In this document: positions 15,632-24,150 of the stretch, one piece after another
How the letters are laid out: each line of letters begins with the position of its first letter
Numbering within the stretch: position 1 is the first letter of the stretch
From: Thermoanaerobaculia bacterium
GTDB taxonomy: Bacteria; Acidobacteriota; Thermoanaerobaculia; Multivoradales; JAHEKO01
Reading direction: 5' to 3'
Assembly: GCA_947259925.1 (NCBI GenBank)
Contig: CAMYOG010000058.1
Coordinates: 22,266-86,265 of the forward strand
DNA length: 64,000 bases
Translations under genes and position numbers: made by a program
Notes under the pieces: generated by a model
Told to the model about the DNA's origin: nothing
Seen by the model: the letters and a program-made list of their open reading frames with translations, nothing else
The model's database searches: none

Positions 15632-18600
15632 CTAGCTCCCGGCTCTCTCGGCCTCGGCCCTCGCCTTGCGGGCCTCGTTCAGCGCCTTCTTGCAGAGCTT
15701 CTTGTCGGCGGTCACCCGCTTCAGCAGTCCCGTGGCGGCGAGTGACAGGCCGCCCGTGCCGATCGCCAGTCCGGTGGCGGTGGCGGCTGCGAGGGGCTTG
15801 GTCTCGACCTCGGGGGCCCCGAGGGTGCCCCCGACCTTGACCAGGCTGTCGGCCGCCGAGGCCAGGCCCAGGCGGAGTCCGCGCGGCTTGGTGGCCCAGC
15901 GGAAGGCGAGCTCCTCGGTCTCGAGATCGACCCGGCCGACGCCGAGGACGTCCAGATACTCGGAGCGCGTGGCGACCGGTTCCAGCTCGACGACACCGTC
16001 CTCGACTCTCGCCACGGCGACGATGCATTCGAGGTTGGTGTAGTTGGAGGCGCCCGCCAGCGGATTGAAGGAGCGGATGAGCCCGACGATGCCGCCGAGA
16101 AGCGGCAGCCTCGCGGCCGCGAGCTCGACCAGCGTGAGATCGATCTGGCCGGCGCCGGCCGCCACGATCAGGTGGCCGTCGAGGCTTCTGGCCATGGCGT
16201 GAGGCGAGTCGCCGACGCCTTCGATCGAGAGATCGAAGTCCAGCGGCACCGCCCGCGCGAGGTCCTCGTCCGGCGTGAGGCCCGGCGACTTGATGTCGGA
16301 ACCGGTCAGCCGTCCGAGAGCGCGGTAGCCCGACGCCACCGGCTCGAGAGTCAGCCCCAGTGAGATGGCCCCCGCCGTCTCACCCGCGGCCGAGCTGCGC
16401 TCGACGTCGAGACGCCCGTCGCGCAGGCTGGCGATCACCTCGACGTCGTCGATCCGGCCGGCGCGGGCGGTGACTTCGTCCACCCGGTAGGCGACTTCGG
16501 CGTCGATCTTGTCGAGCACGCCGAGCTCGAACGGCTCGTCGGCGAAGACGAGCTCGCCCTCCTCGGCAGCGGGCTCCGCTGCCGCCGCCTCGATCTCGCC
16601 GGCCGGGCTGACTGCTGCCGACGGCTCCGGGAGGCCGAGCAGGGTGGGCAGGTCGATGCGCTCGGATCGGAGCTCGAGCCGTACGTAGGGCTTCTCTCGC
16701 AGATCGACGCGCAGCGACCCCGCGAGGTCGCTCGCACCGAAGCGCGCTTGGAGATCCTCGACCAGGAACTCCTGGGGACTGCCCGCGAGGCGGGCGCCGA
16801 CCTCGTACGGCTGATCCGGGAACCCCTCGGGCTTCTCGAGAAGCTCGGCCAGGACCGTCGTATCGGGCCCCTCGGCTTGGAGCTCGAGCCGCGTGCCGAC
16901 CATCCGGGGCGGCTTGCCCAGCGTTCCGTCGAGCGCGACCCGGTGGTCGCCCAACCAGGCCCGGACCTGGTGAAACCGGGTCTCCTCGCCCAGGATCTCC
17001 GCGCGACCGCTCGCCCCGAAGGCCTGCGCCGGCACCCGGACGCCGGCCATCTCGCCGACCACCGAGGCGTCGGGCCCGGTGACGTCGGCGGTCAGCTCCA
17101 GGCCGGTGGCGCGCGCGAAGCTGGCAAGCCTCGCCTCGGCGCGGACTTCGATGCCGCCCAGGGTGGCGGTGACGTCGCTCAGCCCGAAGCCCGACTCCGT
17201 GAGCCGCAGCTCGCCGGTGACCGCGTAGCGGTCGGGCGGCAGATCGGGGACCCAGTCGAGCCCGGCCCCCGACAGGATCCGGCCGGCCGAGCCGGCGTCC
17301 GAGCCGGCGACCGACAGGAGAAGCTCGGTAGACCCCATGCCGGGGAGCGGACCGACGGCGCCCGACGCCGTGGCCCGGTGGAGGCCGAGCTCGCCCACCA
17401 TCTCCTCCAGGCGGTAGATCTCGCCGTCGATGCGCACCCTTCCGGCGACGTCGAAGGGGTCCTCGGGGAGCGGCGGCAGCTCGCGCCAGGCGCCGAGGTC
17501 CGAGAGACGGGGCCCGCGCGCTTCGACCTCGAGGTCGGTTCCGTCGAGGTCGGGAAGCGGGCCCACGAGCCCGGCGACCTTCAGCTCGATGTCGCCGGCC
17601 CGCGCGGCGAGGTCGTCGAGCGCGTAGCCGGCGGGCGACGCGCCGAGGCGTCCGCTGACATCGAAGGGCTGTGCGGGCAGACCGGCCAGCCCGGCCAGGC
17701 CCCCCGCCCGCGAGACATCCGGGCCGGCGACACGGAAGAGCACGTTCGAGCCGGCGAGGCCGGGTCCGGCGTCCAGGCGGCCGCTCGCCCGCAGCGCGAT
17801 CTCGCCCAGGCTGCCCTCGACCCCTTCGAGCTCGAAGCGCCGGGCGCCGAGAGCGCGCACCCGCCCGGCGACCTCGTACCGCTCCGCGGGCAGCTCGAGC
17901 AGCTCGGGCAGCTCGACGGGAACGAGGGCGGCGGCCCGCGCCAGGTCGGGACCGGCGGCTCGAAGCTCGAGATCGGTGCCGGCGAGGCCCGCGACGGGGA
18001 AGACGACGCCCTCGGCCAGCACCTCGCTCTCGGCCGCCTTCAGCACCACCGGCCGCAGACTCAGCCGGTCGCCACCCCAGCCCAGGTGCCCCTCGATCTT
18101 GAGCGGCGAGGAGGGCAGCCGGAAGCCGGCCAGCGCGGAGAAGGCGGCGGGATCGGGGCTCGCGATCCGGAGGTCGATCGCGGCGCCGGCGAAGCTCGGC
18201 GGCCTCCCCAACGTGCCGTCCAGCCAGAGCCGGGTCGCGCCGATCCGTCCCTCGAGTCCCTCGGCCGCGAGCTCTCCTTGCCGGCTCGCCAGTCGGCCTC
18301 GGATTCGGTACGGACGGGGCGGAAGATCGATCCCGGCCAGGCCACCGAGGCTGGACAGGTCCGGGCCCTCCGCCTCGATCACGACTTCCGAGCCGCTCAT
18401 CTCGGGCGCCCAGCTCAGCAGGCCGTCCGCGGAGAGCCGGTGACCTCCGATCCGGGCGGCAAAGCGCTCGAAGGCGGCTCCCGAATCGGTCAGCCGCGCC
18501 TTGCCGGAGACCGAGAACGGGCCCGGCGGCAGGCGGTCGATGCCGTTGATCGCTCCGAGCGACTCCGGACCGGGACCCCGGGCATCGATCGTGAGGTCGA

Positions 18601-19519
18601 GGTCCCGGGGATCTCGCAGAGAGCTCACCCGGCCCGTGGCCTCGATCTCTACCTCGCCGACCGCCGCGTCCAGCTGGAGGTCGAACGGTCCGCCGGGCTC
18701 GACGGGCGAGATTGCGCCCGAGACGCGGAACGGTCCGGCGCCGAGCGGCGGCAGGCCGAACGCGCGGGCGACGCCGGCGACGTCGGGGCCGTCGATCTCG
18801 ATCTCGAGAGCCAGGCCAGCGAGCGTCGCCAGGTCGGCGATCGCTCCGCCCAGGGTGAGGTCGACGTCGCCCCATCGACCGGTGAGCTCGTGCTCGATGC
18901 TGCCGGCCGCCAGGAGCTCCTCCAGCGGACCGACCCTGCCTGCCAGCTCGAAGGGGGTCTGCTCGAGGCTGCCGCTGGCCTCGAGATCGAGCCATCCGGC
19001 CGCGGTCGAGCGCACCCGGAGCCGCTGGACGCTCGCCTCGCGGGACTCCTCGCGGGCCGGGTCGCGGTAGCGGATCTCGGCGTCCGCGAGCTCGAGGGCC
19101 TCGACGAGGACCTGGGGCACCTCGTCGGCGCTCACCTCGAGCTCCCAGTTGCCGCGACCCTCGCCGTCGGTCTCGAGAAGCAGCTTCGCTCCCTGGAGAC
19201 GCAGATCGACGATCCGTAGCGGCCCCGAGATCAGCGACCAGAGGCCGAACGAGATCTCGACGCGATCGGCGCGGGCCATCAGCGGGCTGGTGCTCCAGCT
19301 CGGGTTGGCCAGCCCGAGGTCTTCGAAGACGAGCCGCGTCACCCCACCCGGATCGGCCCGGAAGCGGCCGATGGTGACCTCCCGGTCCACCCGATCCGAG
19401 GCCGCGCGGGCGATCGTCGGGCTCCAACCGCTCAGATCGGCCAGCTCCAGGTAGAGCAGGACGGCGGCTGCCAGAAGCACCGGCAGGGCGATCAGTGCGA
19501 GTAGGAGCTTCCGAGACAT
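15632..19519 (-). CDS. Giant AsmA-like envelope protein
   Basis: 1295 residues. An N-terminal transmembrane anchor (LLLALIALPVLLAAAVLLYLEL) precedes an AsmA-type start domain (GWSPTIARAASDRVDREVTI, GLANPSWSTSPLMARADRV). About a dozen repeats of roughly 75-80 residues follow, each with elements like LPPxPFxVSGR, GxxxALDGTLGxPP and GxDLELxAxGPDLS. The C-terminal domain carries VGDSPHAMARSLDGHLIVAAG. AsmA/TamB/YhdP-like proteins form long beta-structured grooves that move phospholipid between inner and outer membranes, so a lipid-transfer role is likely. The start is ATG 19519; the open frame runs hundreds of codons further upstream, but that part is not protein-like. A sigma54-like promoter sits 89-104 bp upstream. 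Confidence 0.85.
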   Translation of the reverse strand: MSRKLLLALIALPVLLAAAVLLYLELADLSGWSPTIARAASDRVDREVTIGRFRADPGGVTRLVFEDLGLANPSWSTSPLMARADRVEISFGLWSLISGPLRIVDLRLQGAKLLLETDGEGRGNWELEVSADEVPQVLVEALELADAEIRYRDPAREESREASVQRLRVRSTAAGWLDLEASGSLEQTPFELAGRVGPLEELLAAGSIEHELTGRWGDVDLTLGGAIADLATLAGLALEIEIDGPDVAGVARAFGLPPLGAGPFRVSGAISPVEPGGPFDLQLDAAVGEVEIEATGRVSSLRDPRDLDLTIDARGPGPESLGAINGIDRLPPGPFSVSGKARLTDSGAAFERFAARIGGHRLSADGLLSWAPEMSGSEVVIEAEGPDLSSLGGLAGIDLPPRPYRIRGRLASRQGELAAEGLEGRIGATRLWLDGTLGRPPSFAGAAIDLRIASPDPAAFSALAGFRLPSSPLKIEGHLGWGGDRLSLRPVVLKAAESEVLAEGVVFPVAGLAGTDLELRAAGPDLARAAALVPVELPELLELPAERYEVAGRVRALGARRFELEGVEGSLGEIALRASGRLDAGPGLAGSNVLFRVAGPDVSRAGGLAGLAGLPAQPFDVSGRLGASPAGYALDDLAARAGDIELKVAGLVGPLPDLDGTDLEVEARGPRLSDLGAWRELPPLPEDPFDVAGRVRIDGEIYRLEEMVGELGLHRATASGAVGPLPGMGSTELLLSVAGSDAGSAGRILSGAGLDWVPDLPPDRYAVTGELRLTESGFGLSDVTATLGGIEVRAEARLASFARATGLELTADVTGPDASVVGEMAGVRVPAQAFGASGRAEILGEETRFHQVRAWLGDHRVALDGTLGKPPRMVGTRLELQAEGPDTTVLAELLEKPEGFPDQPYEVGARLAGSPQEFLVEDLQARFGASDLAGSLRVDLREKPYVRLELRSERIDLPTLLGLPEPSAAVSPAGEIEAAAAEPAAEEGELVFADEPFELGVLDKIDAEVAYRVDEVTARAGRIDDVEVIASLRDGRLDVERSSAAGETAGAISLGLTLEPVASGYRALGRLTGSDIKSPGLTPDEDLARAVPLDFDLSIEGVGDSPHAMARSLDGHLIVAAGAGQIDLTLVELAAARLPLLGGIVGLIRSFNPLAGASNYTNLECIVAVARVEDGVVELEPVATRSEYLDVLGVGRVDLETEELAFRWATKPRGLRLGLASAADSLVKVGGTLGAPEVETKPLAAATATGLAIGTGGLSLAATGLLKRVTADKKLCKKALNEARKARAEAERAGS

Positions 19520-19607
19520 TCCGGTACACGTCGACGGAGCGCGCGAGCCAGCCTGGTCCGCTGTCGATGACCGCCGTCGGCGTCGCGTGCTCTTTCGAAG
19601 CTGAGAC

Positions 19608-19623
19608 TGCAAGATCAAAGCCG
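19608..19623 (-). promoter_or_regulatory. Sigma54-like promoter B, leftward
   Basis: CGGCTT-TGATC-TTGCA has a perfect -12 element and GG-N10-GC spacing, but the -24 hexamer matches only GGC. A related sequence occupies the same position in modules C and D. Initiation near 19597 would give a 78-nt leader for the AsmA-like gene. Confidence 0.4.
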
Positions 19624-19744
19624 CTGCGGAGTTGGGCTCAGCGAGGCGCCCATCCAGCCGGATCCGTCGAAGAATCCGGCGAATTCCTCGAGAGGAGCCT
19701 CGTTCCTGGCTTCCGGGACGAGCACTGCGGTCCTTCGCGAGACG

Positions 19745-19767
19745 AGATCCCGTGACGACATTTCGTG
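19745..19767 (+). promoter_or_regulatory. Upstream activating motif B
   Basis: AGATCCCGTG and ACATTTCGTG lie 13 bp apart as direct half-sites. The ATTTCGTG core begins 115 bp before the rightward -24 element, the same distance as in module C. Confidence 0.6.
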
Positions 19768-19874
19768 CCGGCTCGTTCGAGGCCGCCGCACTGTCCGTAC
19801 ACCAGAGGAGGCCTGCCGGAGAATCGTCAACTCCGATTGGCTCATTCCGGACTCGTGCCGGGGCGTTGGCTTGT

Positions 19875-19890
19875 TGGCACTCGGCATGCA
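19875..19890 (+). promoter_or_regulatory. Sigma54-type -24/-12 promoter B, rightward
   Basis: TGGCAC-TCGGC-ATGCA, one base from consensus in the -12 element. Predicted start near 19901. Confidence 0.7.
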
Positions 19891-19906
19891 GTCGAGTCGA
19901 CCGACC

Positions 19907-20761
19907 ATGAGTGTCATGCGACGACGTCCCCGCCGAGGGCGGCTTGCCCCTCTGCTGATCGCGGCGTTGGTAGCCGGGAGCGGGGCGTTTCCCGCCGGCG
20001 CCCAGGAAGAAGGCGCCCAGGAAGAAGAGGCCGCGGCGCCCGGCCCGATCGTCACCGATCGCCCGACCGACAGCGCCTCGCCCGTTCTGGTGCCTCCGCG
20101 CACGCTGCAGATCGAGGCGGGCTACAAGTTCACCCACACCGACGACGGCTCGGGCCGCACCGACACCCACGAGCTGCCCGACCTGCTGGCCCGCTTCGGT
20201 ATCAACGAACGGGTCGAGGCGCGCCTGACCGCGACGGGGTGGACCTTCCGCGACGCTACCGCAGGCGACGACGACGGCTTCAACGACGTCAGCCTGGGCG
20301 CCAAGTTCGCGCTCGGCGAGGGGCGCGGCCGCCGGCCGCGGACCTCGCTGCTGGCCGACGTGAGCCTGCCCGTGGGCCAGACCGGGTTCACCAACGACTA
20401 CGTGATCCCCAAGGTCCTCTTTCTGGCGGAGCACGGGCTGACCGGCGGTGCCGGGCTGATCTGGAACCTCGGGCCCAGCTTCGTGAGCAGGAAGAAGGAC
20501 GACGAGCGGCGAACGGACGTGGTGCTCAATTACGCGATCGCCATGAGCGGAGCGCTCGGCGGACCCTGGAGCCTCTTCGGCGAGGTCTACGGCAACTTCG
20601 ACTTCGGCTCGGACAGCTCCGACAGCCACACCGTCCAGGCGGGCACGACCGTGCTGCTCGGCCGGACCTTCCAGCTCGACGTCCGCGTCGGGTACGGTCT
20701 GGTCTCCGGCGTGCCGGACTGGCTGGCCGGAGCCGGCCTCGCCTTCCGTATCCCAGGCTAG
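19907..20761 (+). CDS. Outer-membrane transporter-like barrel protein
   Basis: 284 residues from ATG 19907; ATG 19916 is equally possible because the sigma54 start site is only about 6 nt before 19907. A twin-Arg-rich N-region and signal peptide (PLLIAALVAGSGAFPAGAQ) are followed by PIVTDRPTDSASPVLVPPRTL. That opening and NDVSLGAKF, LPVGQTGFTNDY and GRTFQLDVRVGYGL are typical of the MetA/transporter-like outer-membrane family. The stop codon lies inside the left arm of the palindromic element at 20758. Cargo unknown. Confidence 0.75.
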   Translation: MSVMRRRPRRGRLAPLLIAALVAGSGAFPAGAQEEGAQEEEAAAPGPIVTDRPTDSASPVLVPPRTLQIEAGYKFTHTDDGSGRTDTHELPDLLARFGINERVEARLTATGWTFRDATAGDDDGFNDVSLGAKFALGEGRGRRPRTSLLADVSLPVGQTGFTNDYVIPKVLFLAEHGLTGGAGLIWNLGPSFVSRKKDDERRTDVVLNYAIAMSGALGGPWSLFGEVYGNFDFGSDSSDSHTVQAGTTVLLGRTFQLDVRVGYGLVSGVPDWLAGAGLAFRIPG

Positions 20762-20941
20762 CCCGACCTTCTCACCAGCTTCCTACTGCGCCGCCGCATG
20801 CACCTGAATCTGCAGGACTTCGTTCGGTCGGGCATCCTCGACGTATGTCGAATACGCCTGCGGTGCCCTCGGTCGCAAAGCCCAGCATCTTCAGGCACCT
20901 ACGCCGGCTCGCTACGAAAGCCGGTGAGAAGGTCGGGCTAG
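20758..20941. repeat. Palindromic intergenic element 1 with 24-bp terminal inverted repeats
   Basis: The 24-bp arms 20758-20781 and 20918-20941 are inverted repeats with one mismatch (CTAGCCCGACC... outward). Weaker pairing continues inward for about 30 bp, and a small TCGAC-GTAT-GTCGA hairpin sits at the centre. The TAG stops of the two convergent genes lie within the arms. It carries no reading frame. It could be a MITE or REP-like element, or a bidirectional terminator. Confidence 0.75.
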
Positions 20942-22356
20942 AGGTCCGTTGCGTCCTCGCGCTCGGGGAGCTCGGGGCTCGACGGATCCCCTTGCTCGGT
21001 CTTCTCGCGCCGGCTCAGGTTCACCAGCGTCTGCCCGGCGAACTCGGCGTTCGGCATGGTCAGCAGCGTACCGTCCGCTCTGCGGATCTTCGTCGAGCGC
21101 AGGCCCACCTCCTCGAGGCAGCCCTGCTCATCTCCCATCTGCACGGATTCGCCGATCCGCACGGGCTGATCGGCGTACAGGCTGATGCCGGCGATCAGGT
21201 TCTCGAGGGTGCTCTTGGCGGCGAGCGCCACCGCCAGTCCGCCGACGCCCAACCCGGCGACCATCGCGGTCACCGGCAGACCCAGCCGCTGGCCGGCGAA
21301 GAAGACCCACGCCAGGACCAGCACTAGCGCCAGCGCTCTCGAGCTGACGCGAATGAGCTGCTGGCTCAACGGCCGCTCGAGCGCCAGGCCGCGAACCAGG
21401 TACTCGGCCCCTCGAGTCACCACCACGACCGTGAGCCAGGCGCCGCCGAGCATCGCCACCAGTGTCAGGGCCAGCCGCAGGTAGAGCCCGGGAGCCCCCC
21501 AGATGGTCAACTGCTCGAAGCTCGCTCTCCGCACCACGAGAGGGATGGCGATCAGCGCCACCGGGCCTAGGAACGCCCAGAGCCGGTTGAGGCCGCGGCT
21601 CTCCGCGACGGGCCGCGTGTACTTCCTTCCGGCGCGAAGCGCGACCAGAACCAGCGTGCCGGCCGCGATCAGCACCAGGCCGAGCCCCACCCACTGCCAG
21701 GTCGCTTGCCCCCCGATCTCGCGCTTCGTCCAGGCGGGGAGGCGGGCGACGAGCGCGCTGATCCACTTCGACTTGCTGCCGAAGCGGAACTCCTCGTAGA
21801 TGGTTCCTCGCTTGCCAGGCTGGTAGGGCAGATGGCGCACCCGCTCGAAGAACTCCGCCGTCCGCTCGACGGTTGCGGCCGAGAACAGGAACTGGCCGGC
21901 GCGGTCGCCCTCTTCCATCTTGACGATCTCGATCTCGGTGTGGGGGACCCTCCAGGCGGTCAGCCCCTCCTCTGCGACCCGGCTCGCGTCCGGGATCTCG
22001 GATCGCGGCGGCAGCTCGAGGCGGTCGAGGACCTCCTTGAGGAGCAGGGTCGCCTCGCCGCTGGCACGCTCGGCGGTCCGTGGGGCGAGGCGGCTCGGAT
22101 CGATACAGCCCTGCGCCACGGCGTACGGTCTCCGAAAGGCCGGGTCGCCCGCCTGGTAGAGCGCCACGGCTTTGTCGACCGACTCGAGCAGGGTCTCGAG
22201 CGTGGCGCGCGGACTCGAACGATCCGGAGGCGCCAGCGGGTGTGGAGTGCCGGGCGAGGAGGCGGCGGGAGCCTGCGCCGTGAGCGGGGCGACGGCGAGG
22301 AGTGCCGCAAGGACGAGCGTATCGATTCGAAGTCGAACAGTCTGGCTGCTGCGCAT
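20938..22356 (-). CDS. MscS-family mechanosensitive channel, short paralogue
   Basis: 472 residues. The signal peptide ends TAQAPAA. A periplasmic domain (ALYQAGDPAFRRPYAVAQGC, EVLDRLELPPRSEIPDASR) comes next, then four or five transmembrane segments, the pore helix (GLGVGGLAVALAAKSTLENL) and the MscS beta domain (PVRIGESVQMGDEQGCLEEV, PNAEFAGQTLVNLSRREKT). It is very similar to the 608-residue paralogue at 26368 but lacks about 125 residues of the C-terminal vestibule domain, and rejoins it at the last dozen residues (PELPERED). It is probably an osmotic-shock channel with an altered cytoplasmic cage. Confidence 0.85.
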   Translation of the reverse strand: MRSSQTVRLRIDTLVLAALLAVAPLTAQAPAASSPGTPHPLAPPDRSSPRATLETLLESVDKAVALYQAGDPAFRRPYAVAQGCIDPSRLAPRTAERASGEATLLLKEVLDRLELPPRSEIPDASRVAEEGLTAWRVPHTEIEIVKMEEGDRAGQFLFSAATVERTAEFFERVRHLPYQPGKRGTIYEEFRFGSKSKWISALVARLPAWTKREIGGQATWQWVGLGLVLIAAGTLVLVALRAGRKYTRPVAESRGLNRLWAFLGPVALIAIPLVVRRASFEQLTIWGAPGLYLRLALTLVAMLGGAWLTVVVVTRGAEYLVRGLALERPLSQQLIRVSSRALALVLVLAWVFFAGQRLGLPVTAMVAGLGVGGLAVALAAKSTLENLIAGISLYADQPVRIGESVQMGDEQGCLEEVGLRSTKIRRADGTLLTMPNAEFAGQTLVNLSRREKTEQGDPSSPELPEREDATDL

Positions 22357-22362
22357 CGCCCG

Positions 22363-23757
22363 CTACTCTAACCGAGCGGCCTCGTCCGGCTGCGCCCACT
22401 TGCGTACCGACACCGCCGCGCTGATCTCCTCGATCACCGCCAGCGAGATCTCGCGGGCGATCCGCTCGAGCTCGCCGTCGGTCAACCCGTCGACCAGCCC
22501 GTCGACCGTCTGCGCGAGGATCGATTGCAGCGCCTCGCGGCCCTCTTCGCTCTCGAGCGTAGCGGCCATGGTGTCGGCGATCGAGTCGAAGACCGCCTGG
22601 CCGATGTAGATCACCAGCGGCCGCACCACCCGGTCGGGCAGCGGCAGACGGCGCAGCGCCTGGGCGCTCTCCACCGCTCGCTCGAGGTTGGCGTCGAGGA
22701 AGCCTCGCGCCTGCTGGCGGAGGTCCGCGTTGGCCAGCACGTCGCGGGTCCTCACCGTGAGCTCGTTGGCGAGGGCATCGCGGTGGGGTTCGACGGTGTC
22801 GCGGATGATCTGTTTATGTCGCCCGTCGCGTACCTCTTCGGCGGTCTCGCTGAGAATCCGCAGGGCGACGATGTCGCTGATCTCCTCGGCGATGATGTTG
22901 TAGATGTACGTTCCGGTACGGGTGATGAAGTCGTCGCCGACGCTCGTCAGCTCGCTCCGTCGCAGGCGCACGTAGATCGACCCGATGCGGATGAGCCGGA
23001 AGAGGCGGAACTGGCGGAGGGGGATGATGCCCAGAAGGTCGTACCAGTTCAGGATCGGGTAGAGAAACCACTTGGCGTAGGTCTTGCGCCGCACCGCCAG
23101 AAACCAGCCGGTGTAGAACTCGATGGTAAAGATCACGAGAAAGGGCAGATCGATCAGCCAGAAGTGGTCGGTGAGCTTGCCGCCGAGATCGTAGGCGCGG
23201 TAGAAGTTGATCGCGAAGTGGCGTCGCGCCTGCGAATCGAAGCGTGCGAGCCTCGCCGGCAGCCGCTCGGCGTCCCAGCTCCAGTAGAGCTCGAAGCCCT
23301 CGCCGGCGGTCCGAGGCTGCAGGCCCTCGATGCGCAGCTCGGTACCGAGAGCGGCCTTGACGGCATTGAAGGCGCGCGTCTGCCCCGAGCGCTCGAAAGG
23401 ACTGTCTTCGAGCATCTCGCGCGAGAGCACCCGGAGCTCGGCGAGCCGCGGCTCGATCTCGCCGCGGCGTGGCTCGAGGTCCTCCGGAGTCGAGGTGGGC
23501 GGCACGATGGCGGTGAGCTCGTCAGTAAGCTCCAAGTAGCGACTGGTGAGCGGATGCGACTCGATGCCCTTGACTGGATCGTAGATCCGGGTGACCACCG
23601 GCAGGTGACGAAAATAGTGCGGTCGCAGCCAGAGGTAGGTGAGGTCGAAGAGGATCAAGCCGACGTTGATGGTGGCGAGGTAGACCATCAACAGGTCCCA
23701 CAGAAGCCGCGGAGTGAGCCGCCGGCGGAAGGCGCGGAAGCGCGTCAGCAGGCCCAC
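22363..23757 (-). CDS. Membrane protein with a voltage-sensor-like segment and no visible pore
   Basis: 464 residues from GTG 23757, the first in-frame start after the inferred sigma54 initiation site; the Shine-Dalgarno sequence is poor. The first TM is LLMVYLATINVGLILFDLTYLWL. A soluble, probably extracytoplasmic, domain of about 150 residues follows. Then come DLPFLVIFTIEFYTGWFLAV and NWYDLLGIIPLRQFRLFRLI continuing into RIGSIYVRLRR, whose regularly spaced Arg residues recall an S4 helix. The last 190 residues are soluble and helical (DIVALRILSETAEEVRDG...). No TVGYG filter or S5-P-S6 pattern is seen. It may be a sensor or a divergent ion-transport protein. Expression is probably from the sigma54 promoter at 23815. 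Confidence 0.55.
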   Translation of the reverse strand: MGLLTRFRAFRRRLTPRLLWDLLMVYLATINVGLILFDLTYLWLRPHYFRHLPVVTRIYDPVKGIESHPLTSRYLELTDELTAIVPPTSTPEDLEPRRGEIEPRLAELRVLSREMLEDSPFERSGQTRAFNAVKAALGTELRIEGLQPRTAGEGFELYWSWDAERLPARLARFDSQARRHFAINFYRAYDLGGKLTDHFWLIDLPFLVIFTIEFYTGWFLAVRRKTYAKWFLYPILNWYDLLGIIPLRQFRLFRLIRIGSIYVRLRRSELTSVGDDFITRTGTYIYNIIAEEISDIVALRILSETAEEVRDGRHKQIIRDTVEPHRDALANELTVRTRDVLANADLRQQARGFLDANLERAVESAQALRRLPLPDRVVRPLVIYIGQAVFDSIADTMAATLESEEGREALQSILAQTVDGLVDGLTDGELERIAREISLAVIEEISAAVSVRKWAQPDEAARLE

Positions 23758-23814
23758 GATTCGAGGGGTATCAGGAGATCTCGCCGGATTCGGCTCACGG
23801 TCAGTCGACTCGAT

Positions 23815-23830
23815 TGCAGGCCGAGTGCCA
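23815..23830 (-). promoter_or_regulatory. Sigma54-type -24/-12 promoter C, leftward
   Basis: TGGCAC-TCGGC-CTGCA on the minus strand, one base from consensus in the -12 element. The predicted start near 23804 serves the gene ending at 22363. Confidence 0.7.
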
Positions 23831-23937
23831 GGGAGCCAGCGCCCCGGCACGAGTCCCGAATGACCCGATTCGAGTTGCTGTTACTCTGGCCCGGCTCATC
23901 ATAAGCGCAGACCGTTCCGCCGCCTCGAACGACCCGC

Positions 23938-23960
23938 CACGAAATGCTGTCACGGGATAT
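23938..23960 (-). promoter_or_regulatory. Upstream activating motif C
   Basis: On the minus strand, ATATCCCGTG and GCATTTCGTG lie 13 bp apart. The ATTTCGTG core begins 115 bp upstream of the leftward -24 element. Confidence 0.6.
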
Positions 23961-24083
23961 GGTCTCGCGGAGGACCGTGGAGCCCGTACCGGGAGTCGGC
24001 GACGAGGCTCCACCCCGGCATTTCGACAGATTCTTCGGTGGAACTCGGCGGGGACGGGCGCCTCGCTGGGCACGAGTCCTCGG

Positions 24084-24099
24084 CGGCTCTCGTCTTGCA
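24084..24099 (+). promoter_or_regulatory. Sigma54-like promoter C, rightward
   Basis: CGGCTC-TCGTC-TTGCA has a perfect -12 element and four of six -24 positions, with GG-N10-GC. The predicted start near 24110 is 41 nt before the ATG at 24151. Confidence 0.5.
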
Positions 24100-24150
24100 C
24101 CTACTTCTGAAGCTACTTTCACCGTGGCTTCTGAACGGGAGGAGCTCGTC

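Larger units (their letters stand above)
19520..19906. promoter_or_regulatory. Divergent sigma54 promoter module B
   Basis: This non-coding region serves the AsmA-like gene to the left and the barrel gene to the right. It holds a leftward promoter (19608-19623), upstream motif B (19745-19767) and a rightward promoter (19875-19890). About 300 bp of it aligns with the reverse complement of the region at 23815-24100, including long shared stretches such as CTCGTGCCGGGGCG. Confidence 0.7.
23758..24150. promoter_or_regulatory. Divergent sigma54 promoter module C
   Basis: This 393-bp region between divergent genes holds a leftward promoter (23815-23830), upstream motif C (23938-23960) and a rightward promoter (24084-24099). 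Read on the minus strand it aligns with module B at 19605-19905, so one module was copied in inverted orientation. Confidence 0.7.

Noticed and set aside
16748..19219. 823-codon plus-strand open frame opposite the AsmA-like gene
   Set aside because: Its composition is Arg/Gly/Glu/Pro-rich without domain or signal features, and the minus strand encodes a coherent AsmA-like repeat protein. It is an antisense shadow of high-GC coding DNA.
19520..20629. N-terminal extension of the AsmA-like frame to 20629
   Set aside because: The extension crosses the promoter module and runs antisense to the barrel gene at 19907. The protein-like sequence starts with the transmembrane anchor at 19519.
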